Shown one piece after another: positions 47,401 through 57,016 of a DNA stretch of 64,000 nt (the first letter of the stretch is position 1; each line of letters begins with the position of its first letter). The DNA lies in assembly GCA_033964015.1 (NCBI GenBank), contig CM066923.1, forward strand, positions 7,429,978 to 7,493,977, in the 5' to 3' direction. Below the pieces are notes generated by a model. That model searched no databases and had not been told where the DNA came from. It saw only the letters and a program-made list of their open reading frames with translations. Source of the DNA: Scolanthus callimorphus (lineage: Eukaryota; Cnidaria; Anthozoa; Actiniaria; Edwardsiidae). Position numbers and translations under genes: made by a program.

Positions 47401-47925
47401 TTCATCTTTGTAGTAATTATAATAATGTAACCTGATTGATTTATTTTTACCAGGAATGTAGCCATGGCGACGTCATCCGCTTGCGGCAAGATTGGATCGC
47501 TGTGTGCGCCATTTATTGTGTGGCTGGTGAGTATTTTTACTGATCAAGCCAAAGCAATATTGCTGCCTCCCTCAATTGATTCATATTACCAGATTACCAA
47601 ACACCAATTATTATCCCCCTTTTGCGTTTTTTCCTGTCAGGTTCGTATCCATGTTTTGTTACCCTATTCTATCATGGCTGCCATTGTGTTCACCGCCGCT
47701 ATCTTGTGCTGTACCCTACCCGAAACTGCAGGTGAACCAACGCCTGAAGTCTTCAAGAAAAAAGCTCTTGTGGTGACGTCTAGCAAAGGCGAAAACGACC
47801 CTTTTATACGTCAAGGAAGGACGAAAACTCAAAAGTTAATATGTAATATTTCATATAAAAAAATTTATGAGAAAAAAGAATTTTCATTGTGTCAAATTCA
47901 GGGTGTTTATCAGGAGAGTATATAA
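38405..47925 (+). CDS. SLC22-type organic cation/anion transporter (5' exon missing, one broken junction)
   Basis: Major-facilitator carrier of the SLC22 family, plasma membrane. Exons: 38405-38718, 39367-39595, 40115-40310, 41508-41717, 41845-41979, 42761-about 42842, 46427-46535, 47454-47526, 47641-47925 (stop). Exon one gives the N-terminal helix (VGGFGRFQLGLVAVISY) and a Cys-containing extracellular loop with NST and NVS glycosylation sites. Exon two has WDLVCERSS and the MFS signature GVLSDKLGRKYAL; exon four CIPRSSRWLLVNGRYDEA; exon six MDRLGRKKTM; exons seven to nine TGEIFPTVIRN, SSACGKIGSLCAPF and LPETAGEPTPE. All junctions fit except the one after exon six: LQAI is followed by in-frame TGA (42843), and none of the frames at the next donor (gtatga, 42854) joins exon seven openly. 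About 4-8 residues are also missing there. A 69-bp minisatellite fills that intron. The initiator exon was not found. Substrate unknown. Confidence 0.85.
39095..39147. repeat. Poly(C)-end fragment
   Basis: 'gacgagcacccccgtctatt' followed by a run of C at about 39130-39146; one end of the 10085-10383 element family. In an SLC22 intron. Confidence 0.5.
39152..39325. mobile_element. Inverted-repeat element, 'ggggcggatctag' ends
   Basis: 'aggggcggatctaggaattt' at the left; 'ctctagatccgcccct' at the right. A half copy occurs at 36203-36360 ('caggggcggatccagtggat'). Confidence 0.65.
39651..39793. mobile_element. Near-perfect palindromic MITE, 143 bp
   Basis: Starts 'tagcctgctcgcaggcgttt' and ends with the complement 'cacgcctgcgagcagg'; arms of ~65 bp contain 'gtcgagaaacgcgagtttgc'. 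Same family as 14575-14722. Between SLC22 exons two and three. Confidence 0.8.
40625..41303. mobile_element. Inverted-repeat element, about 680 bp
   Basis: 'gttaaggcctgacttggggc' and 'cttatacgcgg' at the left are matched inverted by 'ccgcgtataagccccac' and 'caagtcaggccttaac' at the right. The interior has no transposase ORF. In the SLC22 intron between exons three and four. Confidence 0.75.
42905..46300 (+). repeat. Minisatellite, 69-bp unit, about 49 copies, with a 1.44-kb duplication
   Basis: The unit contains 'aggagtagaagaaccaggag', 'cccatcaacaggagcctcc' and 'actccactaggtctagccat'. Because 69 is 3 x 23, two frames stay open over hundreds of codons: one gives SRRTRSPSTGASIYSTRSSH repeats, the other GVEEPGAHQQEPPSTPLGLA. 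The block about 43385-44820 is repeated almost exactly at about 44825-46260: rare variants recur about 1437-1440 bp apart ('ccactaaggtc' at 43516 and 44956; 'gagcccaaggagtctcc' at 44454 and 45891; 'gatgagccggccatcagctg' at 44639 and 46078). It lies in the SLC22 intron between exons six and seven, so I read it as non-coding. Confidence 0.92.
46296..46366. mobile_element. MITE end, 'agctctgggtacgagaatg' family
   Basis: 'gtgccaccagagcctccccc' and 'aactctgggtacgcgaatg' mark a right-arm fragment directly after the minisatellite. Confidence 0.55.
46658..47106. mobile_element. Inverted-repeat element, about 450 bp, rich in 'gatcg'
   Basis: 'aaggctggtttccatataat' at the left and 'attatatggaaaccagcctt' at the right are perfect ends; arms extend through 'cgccgatctcttcagtctcgcc'. 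The inside is built of 'gcgatcg' and 'tatatggaaacat' motifs. In an SLC22 intron. Confidence 0.85.
47165..47320. mobile_element. Degenerate MITE of the 'gcatgcgc' family
   Basis: Contains 'acggccactcacgcatgtgc', 'ttctgcgcatgccccaacgt' and 'agaactctgggtacggaga', in the family's order. Confidence 0.5.
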
Positions 47926-48243
47926 TATAGATATAAAAATCGACTATTCCATTATGGGAACCGTGTTTATTACACAACCCCCAGGAGACGTTGCGTGACA
48001 TGCAAGACAAAAATCTGAAAAATAATTTGCCCTCTTTTCGAGTTTCTGTTCGGACAAATATATATTTAAAAATAGCTGCATTGTAAAGCTTTCATCTATG
48101 GCTATCTTCACATCTTTGTAAATTATCGTCACGGTTGTTGCGTGACAGGGAATCTCCCCAGGGAACTTTCCCCGAGTTGTTTTGATTCACATTTCGGCGA
48201 AATGTAAACCAAAGCAAATTAATTTGAAACTCTTATTTAAAAT

Positions 48244-48470
48244 ATGACTTCATACCCATCGCTTTCCGAGAAACTATACGCCTCCACGTTAATTCGGGGA
48301 AACCCCATTCGGGTTCATATAACTGAAGGAAGTCGCCGCTTCCAAGTATTTCGCCTTCAGTTTCCATCAAGAGTTTCTGCTGAGCAATTTCATAAAATTG
48401 TCCGAGGACAGTGTAAAAGCTTCAACATAACATCAACACAACCAAAATGGGAGGAAAGTCGACTAAAATT
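48244..48470 (+). CDS. Orphan first-exon candidate
   Basis: An ATG opens 75 codons ending at a consensus donor (aaaatt|gtaagt, phase 2). The peptide (MTSYPSLSEKLYASTLIRG; later RRFQVFRLQFPSRVSAEQF and WEESRLK) has coding-like composition. The RFQVFRLQF...AEQF stretch faintly recalls the PH-like domain of the meiotic protein REC114; that is a guess by eye. Phase does not fit the first visible exon of gene C (phase 0), so it is not simply its 5' exon. No partner exon was found up to 49270. Confidence 0.3.
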
Positions 48471-49272
48471 GTAAGTATTGAATATCAAGTTGTGCTTTTG
48501 TGAGTTTATGCCATTTTTTTCCTGTCGAATACTAGCTGAGTATAAAGACCCGTAAAGAGCACTTAATTTTCAGCTTTAGATACAATCATGGTTAAATTGC
48601 CACCCTAGGATATCTTCAGAGCAGCTAGTTCAGAACAGAAAGTTGAAACATAGACCAACTTCCTGACTGCGACTGGGTTAAATGGCGCGCGTTATTTATC
48701 ATAAAATTCGTCCTCATATTTGGGTAAAAAGGTTATAGATCCTTCTATGTGAATGAGGAAACTTGATGTGAGATTTTAAACCTTAGTATAATATTAAAAA
48801 TTGCCTAGGCTGGGTACTATGCGTGACATACAGACGACGTTTCTCACGACATCTCGTCACGCCAAAGTGGCTAAACCACATCACGTCACGCAACGAAGTA
48901 ACCAGAGCTATATGAAGCTTTTGGGCAGCTATCGTTTACTTTCTGAAAAAGGAAGAAAAATTATAACAAATCAGAATTAGAAAACTAATTTTCTTTTCAG
49001 GGCATTTATGAAAAGTACCTTTTAGGGGTAAAATTGAAAGTTCCTGATGAGCACCCCTGCTCCAAATATAGGGGAGTCCCCCTCCCGGGATAAAAAGATA
49101 CAAGTTAGAAGTAACAAGTTTGGTTATTTATTTGTCTATATATTTATTTGCTTTGCCTGAAGACAAAAGAACAACTATTAAATGCAATTATATTTACAGG
49201 GCTACCACAACAGTGCTTGGCACACCAATTGCTGTGGGCCTGAAGTTTTCTTATTTTGTCATCCTTTTTCAG

Positions 49273-52200
49273 ACCTATGAGACCGTGGACAAGACAGATC
49301 CACAGGCACAGGAACGAGGTCGTCAAGCAGCAATGGAAGAGAATAACCGTCTGGTCGCAGAGATGATGCAGCAGATGCGACAAAGGGAGCAAGAACAAAT
49401 GAATGCAGCTATGGCACAGGTGGGATGTCATCAGTTTGTTGCTTTGCCATCTGTGTTTATGTGTCTGTCTGTCATCCTATGTATTGTTAATTGCTTTTGG
49501 CATCAGCGCACATGTGCCTGTGTCTGTTTTCCTATCTATTGCCTGTCTGTCTGTCACTTGGTACATTGGTGTCTCCTGTCTATCTATTGTCTGCCTGTCT
49601 GTTGCTTTGTGTGTCAGATTTTGTGTCTGAGTGGAGATAAGGAATTAACCTTGTGTGAAAGCTTTTAAAACATGCTAATGAAATGGTCCCATGTGTGCTT
49701 ATGATCGTTAGCCCTAGTAAGTGGAGAAAGAGAAAAAATCTCTGACCCCGAGAGGGATTCGAACCCACGACCTCCGGAATTGTACATCTGATGCTCTACC
49801 AGCTGAGCTATCAGGCCAGACTGGGAGCAGGTCGGGGAATATTAGATGTTATGGTTGCGGTAATGAAGTGAATATTATATGTACATGTTCAGGCAAGCCT
49901 GTGGCCGCATAACACTAAGTTCAACAGAGTGGAGATAAGGAATTAACCTTGTGTGAAAGCTAACGTGCTAATGAAATGGTCCAATGTGTGCTTATGATCG
50001 TTAGCCCTAGTAAGCGGAGAAAGAGAAAAATCTCTGACCCCGAGAGGGATTCGAACCCACGACCTCCGGCTTGCCTGAACATATACAGATTTTGTGTCTG
50101 GTCTGTCTTCCTATCTATTGAATGTCTGCCTGTGCATTTGTGTCTATGTCTCTGTATGTCTTCATTTCTATTGCCTGTTGCTCTGTGCGTCAGTGTCTAT
50201 ATTTCTGTCTGTCTTGCTATCACTTGTGTGTTTTAATGTCACTTTGTGTTGATCAGTATCTATCTGTCTTTCGTTAACATCGATCCATGTCTCTCTCTCT
50301 CTCTCTCTCCTGGCAGGGGTGCATCTGGAGGGGAGGGGAGGGGTGGTTACTTTGCGTTTATAGTGTTTGACACTCATCTGAACTCACTCGCAGAATGAGC
50401 AAAAAATCTTGCTAGGAACTCACTTGTGGTTCCAGAAAATACCCCCCCCCCCCCCCCGCCATAGCAGGGATTTGGGTGGGGTAGTCAATTTACCTGATTT
50501 CTTTAATACAATACTGTATACAATAGTGGGGCAGTGTGTGTGTATTTCACCACACCATCTTTGGTATCTTTAAGGGGTAAAATTTGGTTTCTTTTTCAAC
50601 AAAAAAACTAACGTTACAATATGGGAGTTTGACTTTGAGCCTTTTACAAACACAAAGTACTCTACTTTTAATTTTTCCAAAGGTTCAACAGCAAAATGAA
50701 CGAGATGCCAGAAGAGCCGCTGAAAACAAGCAAAAACGAGAACAAGAAGAAGCAAAGCGACAGCAAGAGGAGCACAAGAGAAAGGAGAAGCTAGCAGTGT
50801 TAAAGATGAAGGAGTTTTTATTGGCTTACGAATTTGGGAAAAAGCTTACTATGGCAACGTTTCATGGGGAGGGGTTGGACGTGAATGACATGAAGAGGGT
50901 GCGGGTGGCATTATTTTGGCCCCGCAGGGTCAGGAAAGACAAGCTTCATAGGTAAGTAAGCAGGCTACAGAGGGTCTAGGTGGCATTATTTGGCCCTGCA
51001 GGGTCAGAAAAGACAAGCTTCATATGCAAATAAGCAGGGTAAAAATATGTGGGAGGGTGGGTGGGGGGGTACTCCCTCATATATGGTATACGGGTATGCG
51101 CCGCCCTATAGGGTATGGTTTTTGGGCTCCTGAGGTCTATGGTAGGGTACCATTTTTCGCTTGTTTGGTCGCTGATAGGGTATGTATTTCAGTATGGCTA
51201 CCCAAGTGCAGACAAATTTCGATCAAAGTTGTGCCGCAATTAGTGGAAAGGTGGTTTATTTTGAAAGCTTTTCATGATTATCAAAATTCCGCTTTGATTG
51301 TGACCAATTGGACCACCCTGGTGACTAACTTCAGGTATGCGGTAGAGTATATAATTTTGACCGTAGGTGTACGGTAGGGTATAAAAAACGAGGATTTTTG
51401 GTATCTGATAGGGTCAGGTTTTGGAGACCTTAGCGGCGCACCCCTACCCAAGATTAGTGGAGTAGCCCCCCCGGGGTGGGGGTGGGAGAGGATCTGGGTG
51501 GTATTAAATATATGGCGCTGCATAGGGTCAGAGAAGACAAGCTTTATAAATATGTAAGGGGGTGCAAATAAGGGTGAGGGTGGAGGGGAGAGGTATGGGT
51601 GGCACTATTTGGTGTCAGAAAAGATGGCATTATTTTGCCCTTCAACTAAAAATAAAGATTGTCTGCTGTCCAAACTCATCTTTGGCACTTAATAATAAAA
51701 CAGGCAACTCCCTGTAAATTATTTGCTGCACATCTACACGGTCAAATAAATTTGTAAAATAAAAACTTATTGTGTATAAAAATTCCAATAATTTCTAACC
51801 TGGAAGTTTCGTTTCACATTCTTTATCAGGGACACTCGAGAGATCCCTTCTAGGTGCCAAAAAACAGACAGCGTTTGAGCAGGGGGCTGGAGCTGAGGGT
51901 ACGGTGGTTCTGGAAGAATATCTCAGCCAACTCAGGTTCAATCTGGTGGATACGCGAGGGTTCTGGAACATCGATGACAGCACTGCGGATGAATGCCTGA
52001 AGATTATGACAGGAAGGTGAGACTAGACGAATTTGTAGTCCCTGGACGGTGCACAGGGGCGTAGCCAGGGATGGGTGGGGGGGTCCAGGGGGGCCCTTTC
52101 TCGGAAATCTTCCCATACATTTACTGTATTTGCTGGAGAAAATTTGAGCATTTTCGTCCCATGTTTTCACTATCCCCCCCCCCCCCCCCCCCCCCTCTTC

Positions 52201-54442
52201 AGAAATTCCTGGCTACGCCGCTGATGCATCATGGGTTAGCAGGCAAGATGGCGGAAACAAATCAGATTCGTAGGGGAAATGAAGGCTGGAAATCATCACT
52301 CAAAAATTTATATCTTAGACTTTCTTCGCTCCAGAAATATCTTACAATTGCTAAAAAAATATCCGAAAGCGAGTTCAAATCTTGTGTTATTGTGAATTTA
52401 ATTTCTACAAGCATCGAAAAGGGTGGTATTTTGACAAATTTCTGTTTTCAAGAAGGTTAGGTATACTTGATGTATCTAAGCACTTAGCACATTGTTCATC
52501 TAATTTTCCCTCGTCAAAGCAGAGATTTGGCAATCAAAATTGTCAATAAGTGTTTGTATGGGAATTCAAAACTTTTTTTGCATGTTCCGTGGTGCGACCG
52601 ACTTTTCACAGTCATACGAAATCTGCTCTATAACAAAATATGACGAACGTCTCGACCAATCAGCGCGAGGAATCGCTTATGCGTAATTATACTTCTGTGG
52701 GCGCTACGCAGACAGTTTCGTACGAGCCCCATTAGCCTGCTTGAAAGCGGTGGAGCGTTGTTTTTATGGCGAGAAACCCGTTGCTGCCACCTTGGACTTT
52801 GGTGGCCTCCCGTCGATTTTTCTCCTCACACCAAAACCGTGCGCGCGCCACCGCCTGCAAGCAGAATACTGTTTTTGTAAAATGGCTGCAAAGGGGTCAC
52901 GTGGGTGTGGCTCTTGCCTGCTTGCATGCGATGGCGCGCGCAAAGAAACAAATTAATAAAAGTTCTCTTATCTCGCGATAGGATCAATATCGGATCCGAA
53001 ATCCAGCGAGACTATGACATGGAGGAAGAGGCGGAGCCACAGATGGCATCTAAAAGAGCATGCGCAAAGTTTGGAGACCGCGTGCACGCCGTGATCTTTG
53101 TAGTGCGGGCGAATGACACGCGTTTGAAGGACAAGACCTACCTGACAAGAATGAAGAAGATCCGAGATCACTTCCGGTTTGAAGGTAAGGCCAATTCGCG
53201 AATTTCTAAATTTGTCTCTAGTTTTCTCTTGGCTTGTCAAACCCCAAACCTGTTGATCTGTTTTTCAACAATGTGACTCTCCTCTGTTGTGCAGGACACA
53301 GCCCTGTGACTGTGATCACGTGCGAAGACAAACTGAAGACTAAACAAGATCGAGAAACTGCTTTCCACGAGGCCTCCGCCGCCACAGGGAGCCCACAAGA
53401 CAGGACGTACTTTATAACAAACTACACTCACGAGCACAAAAATGAGTCGATAGCTACAGAAAAGGCTGCATTGAACATCATGGACACGGTGCTGCTGTCT
53501 GCGGAGAGGTTTGTCAAGATTCAGAAGCTGCGCGAAGAGCATCATGGGAGTAGTGCGATGGACGTGGATTCTCAAGGTGGGTACTGAATGAGAGAGGTGC
53601 CATTTTGCAGACGAGTTTATTGCTGTATTGCTCACTCTTTTAGATCTGTTATTGAGTATGCGTCTGCTGCCTGCGTCAGCTTCCCCCTCTATTTGTCTGA
53701 CGCTTTAGAGAGCGTTCCGAAGCAGCTCTTTTGCATGCGTAGTGTCCAGCGGTTCGTCTCCCGCATTAAACTGGGGAACCCTGTATATCACCTGTATATC
53801 CCATTATCAAAGATCGCCTAGTTCGCCATGAGTCAGGTTACAACCTCATGTCAAAAGAAGCTTCTATCAAAGGCCCGTCAACACAAATTGATTCAGAGAG
53901 TTTGTTACTGTAAAGTTCGCTGATTGCTTAAGGTGGATCGACCCAGTACATTACTGGGTCGATCCACCTTAAATCTATGCATATGTACTGATGACTCTCA
54001 TGCAAGAGGTTGAATTAAAATTTATTATTATTATTTGGCGCCTAAATAAACACATCTACTCGCCAAATATTAATGTTTGGTCGCCATAATATTCTGTCGC
54101 CATCTTTTTAACTTTACACTCTGGTTAAGTAAGTCGACGTGGCGACTAGATCAGTTGAAATTTTCAACCCGCAGTTCAAATATACGTTTCCAAGTTGAAA
54201 TGTTATTTATTGTTTTGGCAGGCGCACCCTCGGGAGGCGAAACGGTGAAGCACTTTTTCAAGAGGCTCCAGACGGAGAATGACCTTGACCCTGAAAGAAC
54301 GTCACGTGCCATTGACGTCATCACCAACAATGAGATCAACACTGTAGATGCGCTCAAAAGCTGCTGGGAAGAAATCAAGGGAGATTTGCAGCTGACGATT
54401 GGAATGAGAAATGTGATAACTAAGGCGCTTAAAGTGGCCTAG
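49273..54442 (+). CDS. IFI44-like GTPase gene C (5' exon not found, one extra base in P-loop exon)
   Basis: Exons: 49273-49419, 50683-50951, 51830-52016, 52982-53184, 53295-53576 and 54222-54442 (stop); 435 residues after ignoring one base. Exon one (TYETVDKTDPQAQERGRQ) and the start of exon two are Gln/Glu/Arg-rich coiled coil. Exon two ends in the P-loop: the expected ALFGPAGSGKTSFIG appears as ALFWPRRVRKDK because of four T instead of three at 50914-50917. Exon three has EGTVVLEEYL and G3 LVDTRGFWNID; exon four VHAVIFVVRANDTRL; exon five SPVTVITCEDKL (TCED at the G4 position) and TYFITNYTHEHKNES; exon six the helical C-terminal domain (ALKSCWEEIKGDLQLTIGMR). All other junctions are in phase and the rest is open, so the single T looks like an assembly or allelic indel in an otherwise sound gene. 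It uses introns inside the P-loop and after MTGR that A and B lack. Confidence 0.83.
49615..50100 (-). mobile_element. tRNA-derived SINE pair bounded by a 15-bp target duplication
   Basis: The minus strand at about 49749-49822 has a tRNA-like head ('gatagctcagctggtagagc', then 'ggttcgaatccctctcgggg') with a degenerate anticodon arm. A tail of ~115 bp ('gtggagataaggaattaacc') at 49630 is repeated at 49929 with part of the head. CAGATTTTGTGTCTG occurs at 49615-49629 and 50086-50100, flanking the whole compound, as a target-site duplication should. It interrupts a 'ctgtctgt' microsatellite in gene C's first visible intron. Confidence 0.75.
50260..50480. repeat. Simple repeats and a MITE half with poly(C)
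   Basis: 'ctctctctctctctctctc' at 50290-50309, then 'gtggttccagaaaata' at 50426 followed by a run of ~16 C (about 50442-50457): a left end of the 24888-25080 family. Confidence 0.55.
50960..51640 (+). repeat. Decayed copies of the P-loop exon end and donor
   Basis: The end of gene C's exon two (ggtggcattatttggccctg, cagggtcag-aaagacaagcttcat) recurs at about 50977-51024, more diverged at 51505-51552, and as a short piece at 51598-51632. The first copy has three T where the exon has four, that is, the reading expected for an intact P-loop. Confidence 0.75.
51055..51483. mobile_element. Inverted-repeat element lying between P-loop copies
   Basis: 'gggggggtactccctcatat', 'gggtatgcgccgccctatag' at the left correspond inverted to 'ggcgcacccctacccaagat', 'ggagtagcccccccgg' at the right. 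Several 'gatagggtatg' boxes lie inside. Confidence 0.6.
52058..52222. mobile_element. MITE with 'ggcgtagccagg' ends and poly(C)
   Basis: 'aggggcgtagccagggatgg' at the left; 'attcctggctacgccgctga' at the right, with a C run of ~20 at about 52175-52195. 'tttactgtatttgctgg' inside resembles the element at 36203-36310. Confidence 0.65.
53930..53973. mobile_element. Minimal 44-bp palindrome, 'aaggtggatcgaccc'
   Basis: 'ttaaggtggatcgacccagt' runs straight into its reverse complement. The same 'taaggtggatcgacc' end begins the large foldback element at 63296, so this appears to be the two ends of that family with the interior lost. Confidence 0.7.
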
Positions 54443-54939
54443 AATGCGATTGAGAATAATCAATGTTGAATCATATCATAAATTTATGTGTGACGCTACT
54501 ACTGAGCACTCAGTGCTTCAATATTTGTGAATCAGTCTCGTTGCAAGGCGAACAACAGTCGAAATTGAATTTAAATATTAAGGATTGTATAGCGCTAGAT
54601 TGGAATCAATACTATGTTTTTCTTCCTAAAAAAGATAACTAAATAAAGAAGATTGTTGTCTGCTCTGCTGTACAGTTCCTTTTATGCTGCGTAACTGATA
54701 ATTTTATCAGTATAAGGGCGTATATAAGACACCATCGGGAAGAATCCCATTGTGTTTGACGTCTCTCTTTTGTGTGCGTTAATCAGATGCAAAAATCAAG
54801 AAAAATGATGTCATGCTCCGCCGAGTTTTGAACGAACTATAAAATGTGCGAGAATTATTTTGTTCATGTGCTCTCGTGGATAACTCGGCTGAGCGCGATT
54901 ATTTAAATCACCTTGTTGAGTTGGTGTAGAGAGCTTTAC

Positions 54940-55660
54940 GGCCTCAGGTAGATTAAGGCATGGGTCAATGCTTGATTTTGACCTAAAACTAAGGGGGGTG
55001 GTCAACTCACTTTGAAATGCACAAATCAAGGGAATAACTTGTCCATAAGATCGGTATGGATAAACTCTCCAATAACAATCATGTACATTCTTCATCAACT
55101 CATCACGTGACCTATCACATTTCTTAAGACCAAAATTCGAATCGCCAACGTATTTGTCAAAAGTCTGAGCGCTAAACGCAAGTTTTCTTGAAACCTTTTC
55201 GTATGAATAGATTAAGGCCATCAACATGTACAACTTGTCATCTGGACATTTGAAGAAATCTCTAAAATACGTTAAATATTCACGATTATATTTTTGAGGG
55301 GACTGGGTCGAGTAAGTAATTCTTTAATTTCTCGGTAAAAATAGATTAAGTCCTTATTATCCAGATGCAGTTGTGAGGACATTGCCATAAGGCACGTTAA
55401 AAGTTAAAAGGTGTTTAGTTTCATTGGGGTTTTCAACTCGGACTTTTAAGCCAAACATTATGGAAGGGATACTTGCGTGACACCAGAAGGTTAAATGTCA
55501 CACACGCAAGGTCAGTTCTGATGTCATCACTTTATGTAAAGTAACAAACATACAAATTTTCATGAAGCAAGACACATCATTAACAACAATTTGACCACCC
55601 CCTCACATTTTTGATAAAGAAGACGAGACCCATGCCTTAATCCTGAGGCGGGTTAAATTT
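54940..55660. mobile_element. Inverted-repeat element, about 720 bp
   Basis: 'gcctcaggtagattaaggca' and 'tgggtc' at the left, 'gggtggtcaactca' further in; 'gacccatgccttaatcctga' and 'tttgaccaccccctcac' inverted at the right. It contains a 140-codon minus-strand ORF (54811-55233) with no recognised domain (RSRDELMKNVHDCYWRVYPY), crossing the left edge. Probably a non-autonomous DNA element. Confidence 0.55.
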
Positions 55661-56820
55661 AAAGTATAAAATGCGACCACTTTAAAGAGTTGTTTATCCC
55701 TCAAACTTGGCATATGTGTTCTTATAACGTGTATCAGTATGCTGGAACCTGTCGAATTGTTGTAGGTAGTTTTGTTTCCAAAATATTTTCTCGAACTTCT
55801 AGACGAACTTGAAATGCCATATAAAATCAGATGAAAATGGCCTGTGAATACCTTCAAAATGCGACCACTTCTGAAGCGCGGATATTCTATTTCTTTAGAG
55901 GTTTGCCTTATGTGTTCCTTAAACTAGCTACCTAGATATGTCGAATTCTTACAAGGGCTCCTCATTTCTCGAAAACTTGATAAATGTAGAGGCTAGTTTG
56001 CGTGATTTGGCCGATTTCTTTGTAATATGGTCTGTATAATGAATCAAATTTGAATTTTACCGCCGCGTAATGAGATGCAAGTTATGCTCAATGACGCGCG
56101 ATTCTTCACGATGCGAATTTTGCAGAAATACGGTGGGATTAGTTTGACCGAAAACTTGCGGGAATTAGTCGCCGTTTTGCTTTGGGACTTTTACCCTCAT
56201 CAACAGCAATTGTTTTATATTAGGGCTGCTGACTCTATTACTACTATCTTTTCTTTTACTACTATGAGTAGTATAGGAGGGGTTGAATTAGCCCTTTTTT
56301 GAGGCGGAATCTAATTTTGAGGCGAAATACATAATGAGCTAATTTTTCGGTGGAAGTCAAAGGTCCAAATGACATCATTGAAGACAGGTACAGTAAGTCT
56401 AAAAAAAGACGCCCGTAGCGCCCACAAGACTTCCGCAGCGCCTGCAAGGAATCGCGGGAACCCTGTGTTACTGCTTACTAACGATCTTTGTAAGGCAGCG
56501 TCTGCACTTGTTACGACTTACTTTATTAACTTAAAATTTTATTCAAATAACAACAGTGGAATTAATCCCTATCTCTTTTTGTACCTTTGATAATTTTACT
56601 TATCATATTCTTGATATGATTTTTTTTTTCTTTGAAAATAACTGCTCCAGTAAAACGAGAATTTTCAAACTGAGAATGTATTTTTTTAGGCGAAACGAAG
56701 AAAATATTCTCTTGGCGTAATATGTTACCATGCATATAAATTATTTATCATTTGAAGTAGATTTTTGACGAAACTCAACATTAAGTTTACATTTTACCCA
56801 CAGTACCGGTAGGTGAATCA
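55661..56820. other. No gene recognised
   Basis: 'aaaatgcgaccact' occurs at 55668 and 55856, each followed by similar sequence ('catatgtgttctt'/'ttatgtgttcctt'), a weak direct repeat of ~190 bp. Otherwise A+T-rich unique sequence. Confidence 0.4.
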
Positions 56821-56821
56821 G

Positions 56822-57016
56822 GCTGGAAAGTGAGTTCGTAGTCGCGAGCGCCATCTTGGATTTTTGGCCGAGTGCCGCCTCTTTCCCGCCCCCCCACCCC
56901 CTCGTTTTGTCACTCGCCCCATTGTCACTCGGCCAAAAAATCCAAGATGGCGCTCGCGACTACGAACTCCAGGTTTTCGCCGATAAAACAGCCTCCAACG
57001 CCTGCTAGCAGGCTAG
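56822..57016. mobile_element. Foldback MITE, 'gagttcgtagtcgcgagcgc'
   Basis: 'gagttcgtagtcgcgagcgc' and 'catcttggatttttggcc' are matched inverted at 56931-56968 (ggccaaaaaatccaagatgg, gcgctcgcgactacgaactc). Confidence 0.75.

Noticed and set aside
49749..49822. Functional tRNA gene
   Set aside because: A and B boxes are present but the anticodon arm does not pair, and the unit is a SINE with a target duplication.
54811..55233. 140-codon minus-strand ORF as a gene
   Set aside because: Overlaps the edge and interior of an inverted-repeat element, no recognised domain, no splice or start support.
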